Assembly: GCA_951812395.1 (NCBI GenBank) | Contig: CATOSD010000001.1 | Span: 806,001-870,000 of the forward strand | Reading direction: 5' to 3' | Origin: an uncultured Dehalococcoidia bacterium | Lineage (GTDB): Bacteria > Chloroflexota > Dehalococcoidia > Lucifugimonadales > CATOSD01 | DNA length: 64,000 nucleotides | Shown here: piece after piece, positions 56,505 to 64,000 of the stretch | How positions within the stretch are numbered: the stretch's first letter is position 1 | Layout: each line of letters opens with the position of its first letter | The notes under the pieces: model-generated | Databases searched by the model: none | What the model was told of the DNA's origin: nothing | Seen by the model: only the letters and a program-made list of their open reading frames with translations | Program-made: the position numbers and the translations under genes

Positions 56505-57548
56505 ATGAAAAGAGCGTTGCAAAGCTTCGGCACCTCGGCGCTTGGCATCGCGGCCAGTATCGTTCTGGGCTGGCTGGTCATACGCGGCCTGGACTGGGGG
56601 GACGTGGTCGACTCGTTTCAGGGCGTATCCGTGCCCCTGGTCGCGCTTGCGTTCGTCGTGTTTCTTCTGGCCAGCGCTCTCAGGGCGATCCGCTGGCAGA
56701 TGCTCTTCACCGAAAAGCGCGTCTCTACGATGCGACTATTCATCGTCCAGAACGAGGGCATCGGGTTGAACAACCTGGTGCCGGTGCGCATCGCCAGCGA
56801 GTTGGCGCAGCTGACGGTGCTCTCGTTGCGGGACGGCGTGCGGGTCTCGACGGCTGTGGCCACGCTCGGCATGGAGCGCGTGCTCGACCTGGTGGCAAGC
56901 GCCAGCATCCTGGCCGTAGCATTTTTCGGCATAGCCTTCTTCTTCGAGGAGCCGGATATGGAGGTGTTCACGCCCGTCATCGTCGGCCTGCTGATAATCT
57001 CAGTGGTGGCGGTAGTGGTAGTGCCCGTGGTGGCCTGGGGAGGCAGCGGCGCGGCCGTCGTCCTCAAGCGGATGCCCTTCCTGGCGGAGATGCTCACAAG
57101 TCTGTCGCAGGCCCTCAGGGACTTGGGCAGGAGTCCCGGGCGGTTGGCGTCGGCGTCGGCTCTTACCCTCTTGTACTGGATACTGGTAGGGATAACGGCA
57201 TGGCTGGTGGCCCAAGCAGTGGACGTGCAGATTTCGCCCATCGTCGCGACGCTCGTCATACTCGGCTCCATTTTCTTCGCTACCAGCGTGCCTGGGGCTC
57301 CCAGCGCCATAGGCACCTTTGAGTTCGCAGTCGTCGGCGTCCTGCGCGTTCTGGGCTTGGTGAATGAGGACAACGAGGCCGCCGCGTTCGGGTTCGCTGT
57401 GATAACTCACGCCGTATTCTTCCTGCCGTCTACCATCATAGCCGCCGTGTTCCTGCCCCGGGAGGGTCTTGGTTCCATTCGCACCGCGCGCCAGACGCTC
57501 TTCAAGAACGCGAAGTGCGCGAGGGCCGGCAATGAGACTCCCGTCTAG
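56505..57548 (+). CDS. Flippase-like membrane protein (UPF0104 / LPG synthase TM domain family)
   Basis: The protein has 347 residues and about eight transmembrane helices. The family pattern is clear: ALRAIRWQMLFTEKR, the NEGIGLNNLVPVRIASELAQLTVL segment (N..P.R.GE-like), GMERVLDLVASASILAV, and SVPGAPSAIGTFEFAVVGVLRVLGL. The family (lysylphosphatidylglycerol synthase TM region, AglD-like) moves or handles lipid-linked substrates in the membrane. The LPG synthase catalytic domain is absent. Its stop overlaps the next start by 17 bp. Confidence 0.88.
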   Translation: MKRALQSFGTSALGIAASIVLGWLVIRGLDWGDVVDSFQGVSVPLVALAFVVFLLASALRAIRWQMLFTEKRVSTMRLFIVQNEGIGLNNLVPVRIASELAQLTVLSLRDGVRVSTAVATLGMERVLDLVASASILAVAFFGIAFFFEEPDMEVFTPVIVGLLIISVVAVVVVPVVAWGGSGAAVVLKRMPFLAEMLTSLSQALRDLGRSPGRLASASALTLLYWILVGITAWLVAQAVDVQISPIVATLVILGSIFFATSVPGAPSAIGTFEFAVVGVLRVLGLVNEDNEAAAFGFAVITHAVFFLPSTIIAAVFLPREGLGSIRTARQTLFKNAKCARAGNETPV

Positions 57549-59337
57549 CTATTTCCGGCGGCAGCGCGCCTGGCCGTTCGTCCTCGCGCTAATCTGTGTG
57601 ATTGCCGTGGCGTGCTCGGACGATCCGGGCAGTCCGCCGACCGCCGTCGCTCCCAAGTCCGTCCCCGCCACAGCCACCCCGGCCGCCACGGCCACTGTCG
57701 CTGCGACGCCCTTGCCGACCGCACAGTCGGACGCGGGCGCGGCGCCCACCGCGGCTGCCGCCACGCCTTCCCCCACACCTGCCGCGACGCCCACCGCGCC
57801 TCAGCCGACGGTCGCTCCTTCGCCTTCACCGAGGCCGATACCGGAGCCGAGCGGAGGGGTGCTGAACCTTGCCGCGCGGCACGCCGCGCCCCACCTGGAC
57901 GTGCACCAGGAAGTCTCGCCCGCGCTCTCCACCTGGGGTCCGGGAATCGTCTACAGCCGGCTGTTGCGACTGCAGTCGGGGCCGGACGTCGAGCTGCCCA
58001 CACTGGCCGTGGAGTGCGAACTCTGCGAGTCGTGGCATATGGAGGATCCCACGACTCTGGTGTTCACCATGCGTCGAGACGTGCGCTGGCAGGACGCCGA
58101 GCCGGTAGACGGGAGGCCGCTCACGGCCGACGACCTCGCGTTCAGCTACGACCGCCAGCGCCAACCGGGCTGGCCCAACGCCGGTCTGCTGGCGATGGTC
58201 GACGGCGTCGAGGCGACCGGCGTGGACACGCTGAGGCTCTCGCTCCTCGCTCCGGACGCCGACATCCTGGTGGCGCTTGCCGACGGGCACTCCAAGATCG
58301 TATCGCGGGAGGCCGTCGAACTCGGCGGGGACCTTAAGGCCGGGCCTGCGGTTGGTTCCGGCCCGTGGTCGCTCGCCAAGAGCGGACTGGCGGAGGGCTA
58401 CGTGTTCGAGCGCAATCAGATGTACTTCGAGGAGGGCCTTCCGCTGCTGGACTCTATCAGGATACACGTGCTGGAGGACGAGGCCACTCGAAGCGCCGCG
58501 TTCGGTGTGGGGCGCATCGACCTTCACCAGGTGGAGCCGGCCGAGTGGCCGGCGATGCGGGAGCGGCTTCCGAACGCGCCGCTGCTGCGCAGCATGGACG
58601 CTGGCGCGGGCCTGGAGGTGGCGCTGAACACGAGAGCGGCGCCTTTCGACGACCCAAGCGCGCGGGCCGCCGCCTTCCTTGCCATGGACCCGTGGCGCGC
58701 CGTCGAGGAAGTGTGGCTCGGCGCGGCCTTCGTCGGGCTTGGAATGCCCCCGGCCCGAGCCGACTGGCTGCTCGAAGATGCGATGCTGCGCCCGTACTTC
58801 GCGGACCCTGAGGCGGCCCGCGACAGGTTTGGGCGACTGCCGGAGGGTCCGCCGAGGACGGCTCGGATTACAGTGGGCGACTTCGGCGAGAGCTACGATA
58901 GCCACGCCCGGCTGATAGCCGAGGAATTGGAGGCGGTGGGATTCGAGGTATCCATCGGCAAGGTGAACCGCCGGGTGTTCGCGGAGCGGGTGTGGATTGG
59001 AGGAGAGTACCAGATGTTCGTGGGCCCGATAGCCCCGATGGTGACGCCCAACGCGTACCTGCTGACGCTGCTGCACAGCCAGGGGCGTTGGAATACGACG
59101 GGACACCGCGACGACACCTTGGACGCGCTGATCGAAGCGCAGGCGCAGACGTTCGACGAGGCGGAGCGGCGGGAGCTGGTGCGGGAGATACAGGCCAGGG
59201 CGCTCCAGGGGGCCTACCGCCACATGCCGGCGGCCAGCGTCTCGCTGTGGTCGTGGTGGCCCAGGGTACGCGGGTTCCACCCGAACTTCGCCGCGTCGGA
59301 GTACGCCCACTGGCGCTTGGTGTGGCTTCAGGGCTAG
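57532..59337 (+). CDS. Family 5 extracellular solute-binding lipoprotein (peptide/opine ABC transporter)
   Basis: The protein has 601 residues from ATG 57532. Residues 1-25 are a lipoprotein signal with lipobox VIAVAC. An Ala/Pro/Thr-rich linker of about 75 residues follows. The SBP_bac_5 domain is recognised from GPGIVYSRLLRLQSGPDVE..P.LA..CE, the DPTTLVFTMRRDVRWQDAEPVDGRPLTADDLAFSYDR box, GSGPWSLAKS and the C-terminal NTTGHRDDTLDALIEAQAQTFDEAERRELVREIQARALQGAYRHMP. It would deliver peptides or similar ligands to an ABC permease; no permease gene is adjacent. It overlaps the flippase-like gene. Confidence 0.9.
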   Translation: MRLPSSYFRRQRAWPFVLALICVIAVACSDDPGSPPTAVAPKSVPATATPAATATVAATPLPTAQSDAGAAPTAAAATPSPTPAATPTAPQPTVAPSPSPRPIPEPSGGVLNLAARHAAPHLDVHQEVSPALSTWGPGIVYSRLLRLQSGPDVELPTLAVECELCESWHMEDPTTLVFTMRRDVRWQDAEPVDGRPLTADDLAFSYDRQRQPGWPNAGLLAMVDGVEATGVDTLRLSLLAPDADILVALADGHSKIVSREAVELGGDLKAGPAVGSGPWSLAKSGLAEGYVFERNQMYFEEGLPLLDSIRIHVLEDEATRSAAFGVGRIDLHQVEPAEWPAMRERLPNAPLLRSMDAGAGLEVALNTRAAPFDDPSARAAAFLAMDPWRAVEEVWLGAAFVGLGMPPARADWLLEDAMLRPYFADPEAARDRFGRLPEGPPRTARITVGDFGESYDSHARLIAEELEAVGFEVSIGKVNRRVFAERVWIGGEYQMFVGPIAPMVTPNAYLLTLLHSQGRWNTTGHRDDTLDALIEAQAQTFDEAERRELVREIQARALQGAYRHMPAASVSLWSWWPRVRGFHPNFAASEYAHWRLVWLQG

Positions 59338-59358
59338 CGCCCTGACAGGGCCGGAACG

Positions 59359-59823
59359 CTAGCCGGCTTCTTCCTCCATCGCCGCGTACTTGGATGGGCA
59401 CTTGACGATGACCCGCTCGCTCACGAATGGCTCTCCGGGCACGTGAGCGCCCTCCAGTATGATCTCGGAGTGTTCGTTGAAGAAAAGGTCGGGCAGAATG
59501 CCATTGTGGATTGCGGCAAGGGTTTCGGTGCCGTCGGTGAGAGCGAAGTTGGCGAGGGTGGAGCCGTCCGCGCGATGAAACGACTCCGGGACGAGCTTCC
59601 CACCGACCCGGACCGTCCTGCCATCCGGAGTAGCCTCCTGTTCACTGATCTCACCCACGGTGTAGAAGTACACCGTGGCGCTCTGGAAGGCCAGGAAGGC
59701 GAAATAGCCCAGCGCCCCCGCGAGCACGGCCAACCCGACAAGCAGCCTCCACCGGCCGGCAAAGCCCTCGGCGGGCGTGCCCAGGTTCTGCGGTTTTATG
59801 GCCGGGCTAAGTTCCTTGGACAT
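59359..59823 (-). CDS. ccmE: Cytochrome c maturation haem chaperone CcmE (C-x3-Y type)
   Basis: The protein has 154 residues. One N-terminal membrane anchor (about 26-48) is followed by the CcmE OB-fold: ATVYFYTVGEIS, GRTVRVGGKLVPESFHR, NFALTDGTETLAAIHNGILPDLFFNEHSEIILEGA. The haem-binding position normally reads HxxxY; here it is C142-P-S-K-Y146, the Cys variant known from Desulfovibrio and archaeal CcmE. CcmE carries haem outside the membrane between CcmC and the ligase. It lies downstream of ccmC and ccmD on the same strand. Confidence 0.88.
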   Translation of the reverse strand: MSKELSPAIKPQNLGTPAEGFAGRWRLLVGLAVLAGALGYFAFLAFQSATVYFYTVGEISEQEATPDGRTVRVGGKLVPESFHRADGSTLANFALTDGTETLAAIHNGILPDLFFNEHSEIILEGAHVPGEPFVSERVIVKCPSKYAAMEEEAG

Positions 59824-59883
59824 TTCGGCTCCTCGATTTCGCCGCGAGCGCCCGTTTCCTGCTGGGTGGCGAACGCTACGGGG

Positions 59884-60228
59884 TTAACCCCACGTGTTGC
59901 CTCGCGACTCTCTTTCCGAAATCGCTCGTTTCAGTTCGTCGATCTCCCGCTGCATTTCCCGCTGGCGTCTGGACATGAAGAACACGTACGCGAAGAAGGC
60001 GAGCCACGTGATGATGTACACGGCGAACAGGTAGGGCAGGTTAGCCTCAGGCTCCGCGCTCTGGCCCGATTCCTGGGCCGCCGCCGCGGGTGGCGCCTGA
60101 AGCGGCCCGGCCTCGCTCGCGAGTGCGGGCGCTCCGGGCGCCAGCAACGCGAGCAACAGGGCCGCCGCGAACAGGGCAAGTCCCAGGCGCCGCCTACGCG
60201 GTCTGTCTGTAAAGCTCGTCCAGATCAT
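59884..60228 (-). CDS. ccmD: CcmD-like small membrane protein with signal-like N-terminus
   Basis: The protein has 114 residues. The CcmD core is near the C-terminus: NLPYLFAVYIITWLAFFAYVFFMSRRQREMQREIDELKRAI, one helix plus a charged tail. Ahead of it are an Arg-rich start, a hydrophobic segment (GLALFAAALLLALLAPGAPALA) and an Ala/Pro-rich linker, so this CcmD is longer than the usual 45-70 residues. CcmD binds CcmC and CcmE and helps release haem-loaded CcmE. The start overlaps the end of ccmC by 35 bp. Confidence 0.82.
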   Translation of the reverse strand: MIWTSFTDRPRRRRLGLALFAAALLLALLAPGAPALASEAGPLQAPPAAAAQESGQSAEPEANLPYLFAVYIITWLAFFAYVFFMSRRQREMQREIDELKRAISERESRGNTWG

Positions 60229-60916
60229 TTGCCGATTGTCTCAGTGCGTACCTCTCGGACAGCAGGTACACATACAGCGCCGTGAACGTGAGCAGCGACA
60301 CCAGGAACGTCAGCGCCATCCTGGAGTCGAGGCCGCCGGACTCGGCGAGCGGGCCGATGTTCAGCTCTGGGTGGGCCGTTCGCCACCAGAGCGTGGCGAA
60401 GTAGATGATTGGGGCGTCGATAGCGCCAATGAGCGCCACAACCGAAGCAAAACGCTGGCCCTGGGACCCCACGGGAGCGTAGGACTTGACCATGAGATAG
60501 CCCACGTAGATGAACCACAGTATCAGGGTGGTGGTTAGCTTGGCGTCCCACGTCCACCACACGCCCCAGACGGGCTTTGCCCAGATGCTACCCGTAACGA
60601 GGATGAGCGTGGCGGCGATCAGCCCCAGTTCGGCAGTGGAGTGAGCCAGGCTGTCCCAGCGCTCGCGGCCTGTGACCAGGTGCATGACGCTGGCGAAGGC
60701 GACTATCACAATGGAGACCATGCCGAGCCAGCCCAACGGCACGTGGAAGTAGAAGATGCGCTGGGACACGCCCAGGTTCTGCTCAGTCGGCACCCACAAG
60801 AAGACCATATACAGGGTAAGCGCCATGAGCAGAGCGCTCAGCACCATCAAACCGTCGCGCGCGGGAGACCACCCGCGGACGGCACTCGCTGAGGCGGCTG
60901 ATGTAAGTCCGACCAT
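60194..60916 (-). CDS. ccmC: Haem exporter/handling protein CcmC
   Basis: The protein has 240 residues and six membrane helices. The tryptophan-rich motif reads VWGVWWTWDAKLTTTLILWFIYVGYL, and the conserved histidines are in YFHVPLGW and MHLVTG. It presents haem to CcmE outside the membrane in system I cytochrome c maturation. ccmA/ccmB and ccmF/H are not in this window. It is the first gene of a leftward ccmC-ccmD-ccmE cluster. Confidence 0.93.
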   Translation of the reverse strand: MVGLTSAASASAVRGWSPARDGLMVLSALLMALTLYMVFLWVPTEQNLGVSQRIFYFHVPLGWLGMVSIVIVAFASVMHLVTGRERWDSLAHSTAELGLIAATLILVTGSIWAKPVWGVWWTWDAKLTTTLILWFIYVGYLMVKSYAPVGSQGQRFASVVALIGAIDAPIIYFATLWWRTAHPELNIGPLAESGGLDSRMALTFLVSLLTFTALYVYLLSERYALRQSANDLDELYRQTA

Positions 60917-61793
60917 GTGTGCAATGTATCACAAAGTCGGTGTATTCGCCAGTCGAGAGAGGCGCAGTCGGCGCAGGCGCGGCTTCATCTTAAGCTGAGG
61001 GCGGGTAGGGCGAATGGGTGGGCGGCAGGGCCGGGACTGGCTTGCGCGGCGGCCATGAAGACAGGCCGCGCAGCACCTCCTGGCCTGCTACCGCTTGTTT
61101 GGGCCGGGGATCGCGGTCGGCAAGGCTGGGCAGAGCCTCGACCGGAACTCCGCGCCGGCCAGGTGGCGTGCGCGGTACGGGTCGGGGCTGGTTTTGCGCC
61201 TCGGTCACCCCCATCCCAGCCTTCCCCTTGCGAGGGGGAAGGGACAATAGGTCGGGGCGGGGTGGATGGGTGACGGGCTACCAAGCGGAGTCGCATCCGG
61301 GCTAAAGCAGGGGCTACCTGCCGGGTGGGACAATACGCCTAGAAAATAGTGTCCCGTTTCGTTTCTTTTGTTTTATCTCCTCGGATTTCGTAGCTGGGCG
61401 GGCTGGGTTTCTGGTTATGGATGAAACAGATTGCGATTGGATGGGAAAATGTTTGACGGTTAACTTACAAGGGTGATACGGGGTGTGCCGGTAGGTCGGT
61501 GGCCGGTCTTCGGTTGTTAAGTGGCCGGTTGGTTGTTATGAAGGGGATGTTAGCACGGATGTGCTGGCGTGTCAAGGGGGGTTGGAATGACGAAGCGGTA
61601 CTAGTTTGGTTGGTTGTAGGCATGTAGGGGCGATCCCCTGGAGGATGCCGAGTGGGGCACCGACGAAGATGCTGCGCATCGCCGGCTGGAACAGCGTTCG
61701 CGACTCGCGGCCTACTAGTTTCGCTTTGGTGGAAAATGCGGATAAAATGTTGAGGTGTGGACTCATACGAAACCAGGCACTGAACGCGAACGC
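60917..61793. other. Long intergenic region with REP and dyad fragments
   Basis: This region of almost 880 bp contains one REP palindrome (CACCCCCATCCCAGCCTTCC...GGGGGAAGGGAC, 61204-61247). It also has a fragment of the dispersed 260-bp element around the AGCAC-GGAT-GTGCT dyad (61552-61566). Between 61320 and 61560 it is clearly AT-richer than its surroundings. A frame of 85 codons at 60990-61247 (minus) runs into the REP and has no recognisable relatives; it is not called. No promoter for the protease gene could be fixed. Confidence 0.5.
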
Positions 61794-63641
61794 ATGGAGT
61801 CTCCAAGATGCGAAACGCGGATTGGGCGATGGCGCCCAGCGTTTCTCATCCCGTTCCTCGCTCCGGCGCTGCTGTGGCTGGCCGGCTGCGGGGTCTTGGC
61901 GCCTGCCCCCGAACCGACGCCAGACATCGCCGCGACGGTTGAGGCGGCCGTCGCCATGGCGATGCCGAGCGAGACGCCGACGCCTGAGCGGGACATCGCG
62001 GCTACGGTGGAGGCCGGCGTGCAGGCGACGGTCGAGGCGATGCGGCCCACGCCTACGTCAACCCCGGAGCCGACCGCCACGCCCACCATTACGCCGACGC
62101 CGACCCGCACACCCACACCAGCGCCAGCGCCGACCGCGACGCCCACGCCTACACCCACACCCACACCAACGCTCACGCCTACACCAACGCCCACTCACAC
62201 CAGTACGCCCACGCCGGAGCCTACGCCCACTTTCACGTCCACGCCGGACACGCGCCTCTCGGTGGCCGACCTGGTAGACGAGACGCGGCCCAGCGTGGTG
62301 CGAATCGTTTCCGGCGACGGCTCAGGCACGGGGTTCGTGGTCGACGCGGACGGCTACATACTCACAAACAAGCACGTCATCGAAGGGCGTAATCAAGTGA
62401 CGGTCGTGCTCCACGATGGCGCAAGCCTGGTGGCGCGCGTCGTCTCCGTGGACGCCGGACGGGACATCGCGCTGCTGAAAGTGGAGTCCATCCGCAATCT
62501 CTCGCCGCTTCCCTTCGCTGCGAGGGTGCGGGAGGGCGAGGGCGTAATCGCGCTGGGCTTCCCTCTCGGCCTGGAAGAAAGCATGAGTGTCACCAGGGGA
62601 ATCGTGTCGGCCATCAGGACGATAGGTGGAGTCAAGGTCGTCCAGACCGACGCCGCCATCAACCCGGGAAACAGCGGAGGCCCACTTCTCAACGACCAGG
62701 GCGAAGTCTTGGGCATGAACACCTTTGTCCGGCGCGAGATTGAGGGCCGAGAATACGATGCGCAAGGGATAGGGTTCGCTGTCTCGTTCGACGTGCTGGA
62801 GGACCGGTATACCGCCATGAAGGCCAACCCGTCCCCGCCGACTGCCGCTGCGACTCCCACGGCCATCATCCGGGCCACCGCCACACCCGCTCCGGCCCTT
62901 GGCTTCGGCCCGGTGAGCGGTGAGTTGGAGCACGATGACGATAACTACGTTCCGTCGCGCAACGCCCGTATCAACCTGGCCAATTCAGCGATGGAGGCCA
63001 CCTTCGTCGACACTCACTCGGCGCAAGGCAGAAGTTGGAGCCACGGTTTTCTCTTTCGGACGGTGGAGCAGCGGTACTACATACTCGTAATCTCCAGCCG
63101 CGGCAACTGGCACCTAATGCGTCGGAACAACGTGCCGCCATACGACGCGATAGACGTTCAGGACGGACTCTCGCCAAACATCAGAACGGGCCGCAATGCT
63201 GAAAATCACGTGCGCGTTGTAGCACTGGACGACAGGGGCTGGCTGTTCATCAACGGAGCCTTCGAAGCAGAGTTGGACTTAAGGGAGATTAGCGGCACCG
63301 GCTCCGTCAGCCTGATAGGCGTGTGGTTCAATGGCGACGAATACCCGGGCAAGTCCACCGTATTCAAAGACTTCAGCGTGCGCCCGATAGAACTGGAGCA
63401 CGGTCCGGAGGACGGCACTATCGAGCAATCGGGCGACGATAGCCTGGTTGACAGGCGCCGAACTCGCGTGTGGATGGCGGACGGGATAATCGAGGCGCGC
63501 TTCTTCAACCCATTTTTCGTGCCCGAGGGCGAGTGGAGCAGCGGGTTCATGTTCAGGTCAAGTCGAGAGGATGGTCCGTTTGTAGTGGCTATCGACGGAA
63601 GCTCTGCCTGGTATCACACACTATGGAACGGAGATGAATGA
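61794..63641 (+). CDS. HtrA/Deg-like trypsin-fold serine protease, lipoprotein, ended by an early TGA
   Basis: The protein has 615 residues up to the TGA at 63639-63641. Lipoprotein signal: FLIPFLAPALLWLAGC. A Thr/Pro-rich linker of about 100 residues follows. The S1C protease domain has the His in YILTNKHVIEG, the Asp in DAGRDIALLKVE and the Ser in NPGNSGGPLLN. No PDZ domain follows; instead there are two related beta-rich modules (LamG/concanavalin-like: FGPVSGELEHDDD..., W.FIN..., and again from LVDRRRTRVWMADG). The second module is cut in the middle. The same frame stays open after the stop to 63896. It is anchored outside the membrane, with a likely quality-control role. Confidence 0.87.
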   Translation: MESPRCETRIGRWRPAFLIPFLAPALLWLAGCGVLAPAPEPTPDIAATVEAAVAMAMPSETPTPERDIAATVEAGVQATVEAMRPTPTSTPEPTATPTITPTPTRTPTPAPAPTATPTPTPTPTPTLTPTPTPTHTSTPTPEPTPTFTSTPDTRLSVADLVDETRPSVVRIVSGDGSGTGFVVDADGYILTNKHVIEGRNQVTVVLHDGASLVARVVSVDAGRDIALLKVESIRNLSPLPFAARVREGEGVIALGFPLGLEESMSVTRGIVSAIRTIGGVKVVQTDAAINPGNSGGPLLNDQGEVLGMNTFVRREIEGREYDAQGIGFAVSFDVLEDRYTAMKANPSPPTAAATPTAIIRATATPAPALGFGPVSGELEHDDDNYVPSRNARINLANSAMEATFVDTHSAQGRSWSHGFLFRTVEQRYYILVISSRGNWHLMRRNNVPPYDAIDVQDGLSPNIRTGRNAENHVRVVALDDRGWLFINGAFEAELDLREISGTGSVSLIGVWFNGDEYPGKSTVFKDFSVRPIELEHGPEDGTIEQSGDDSLVDRRRTRVWMADGIIEARFFNPFFVPEGEWSSGFMFRSSREDGPFVVAIDGSSAWYHTLWNGDE

Positions 63642-63896
63642 GAAGACCTGGCTTCCGAGCGGCACGATAGAATCGCCTTGACGCGCGGCCAAGCCAACCT
63701 GTTGCTCGTTATCGCTGTCGGCGACACCGGCTACCTGTTTATCAACAGCACTTACGTGAAAGCCCTCGACCTACAAGGCTGGACGGGGGCGGGAACCGTT
63801 CACGCTGTGGCCTCGTACATCAGGGGCCACTCCGTATCCGGCGTTGCCACACAGTTCGAGCGGTTCGCGGTGTGGTCGATCGGCGAGTTGCCGTGA
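63642..63896 (+). pseudogene. Continuation of the HtrA-like protein beyond the in-frame TGA
   Basis: Directly after the TGA, in the same frame, the text reads EDLASERHDRIALTRGQANLLLVIAVGDTGYLFINSTYVKALDL...YIRGHSVSGVATQFERFAVWSIGELP, then a stop. This is the second half of the second C-terminal module, matching the first module (VRVVALDDRGWLFINGAFEAELDL...FKDFSVRPIEL). A single base change could create the stop. Confidence 0.75.
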
Positions 63897-63922
63897 GGGG
63901 GGCGCAGTGGCAAACTTAGCGC

Positions 63923-64000
63923 ATGTACGATGGCGAACGGAATTACTACGACGTCCTGGAGGCACGCCGTAACTGCTCGATAGACGAAGTCCGGGCGGCC
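63923..64000 (+). CDS. J-domain (DnaJ-like) protein, N-terminal 26 codons only
   Basis: From ATG 63923 the frame reads MYDGERNYYDVLEARRNCSIDEVRAA up to the window edge. YYDVL...(R/C)S.DE(V/I)(R/K)AA is the start of helix I-II of a J domain. The HPD motif would lie beyond the edge. It starts 27 bp after the end of the broken protease frame. Confidence 0.7.
   Translation, partial: MYDGERNYYDVLEARRNCSIDEVRAA

Noticed and set aside
60990-61247. 85-codon minus-strand frame near the REP element
   Set aside because: Pro/Ala-rich, partly composed of REP sequence, no family resemblance and no ribosome site.

Overview
This is a GC-rich bacterial chromosome segment. Gene content and style suggest a Chloroflexota bacterium of the SAR202/Dehalococcoidia kind: very long Pro/Thr-rich surface proteins and lipoproteins, many short dispersed palindromes, rex next to an atp operon, and a SUF operon with two SufU paralogues. 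This placement is an inference from style; no rRNA, tRNA or CRISPR was seen. About 60 intact or nearly intact protein genes and several clearly broken ones are supported.

Region 1 (1-13800, minus strand) is the most unusual part. A full-length secreted protein of 1704 residues carries Pro/Thr-rich repeats, Ig/Fn3-like domains, a conserved linker and a C-terminal domain with the C-x-(K/R)-H-D signature of prokaryotic phospholipase A2. It is followed by a Kelch lipoprotein and a broken Fn3 gene. Then come two promoter-distal, signal-less partial copies of the same gene. Each has its own diverged PLA2-like C-terminus, and each is directly followed by a different member of one five-helix membrane protein family. 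A third copy starts at the left edge. The layout matches the orphan toxin/immunity cassette arrays of polymorphic toxin systems, but with a PLA2-like effector domain.

Region 2 (14-20 kb) holds a membrane protein/winged-helix regulator pair with a readable promoter and dyad, a PPOX-fold protein, an EEP-family hydrolase, a decayed HicAB module, an N-acyl-D-amino-acid deacylase and an SppA-type peptidase. Region 3 (20.4-29.1 kb) is the SUF iron-sulfur operon: sufB, (HEPN-like ORF::IS5), sufC, retropepsin-like gene, sufD, sufU, Rrf2 regulator, Rieske ferredoxin, sufS, second sufU. A CDGSH protein and a fused EtfB-EtfA follow on the other strand.

Region 4 (31.3-46 kb) is accessory and metabolic. 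It has dispersed repeats, an orphan HigA antitoxin, an amidase, a single-chain restriction-modification enzyme translationally coupled to a MazF/PemK-like toxin, NIPSNAP, SurE, a DUF2520 oxidoreductase, a P1 peptidase, a Fic protein, an ACT protein, a histidine decarboxylase-like enzyme, and a nuclease-helicase remnant. Next to the remnant is a CD-NTase + SLOG gene pair that looks like a compact CBASS-type defence cassette.

Region 5 (46-55.5 kb) contains rex and the ATP synthase operon, transcribed leftward in the order atpZ/I-B-E-(34-aa atpF remnant)-F-H-A-(HEPN gene)-G-D-C. An IS1380-type remnant lies behind its promoter. Region 6 (55.5-64 kb) carries TatD, a flippase-like membrane protein, a family 5 solute-binding lipoprotein, a ccmC-ccmD-ccmE cluster with a C-x3-Y type CcmE, an HtrA-like lipoprotease with an internal stop, and the first codons of a J-domain protein.
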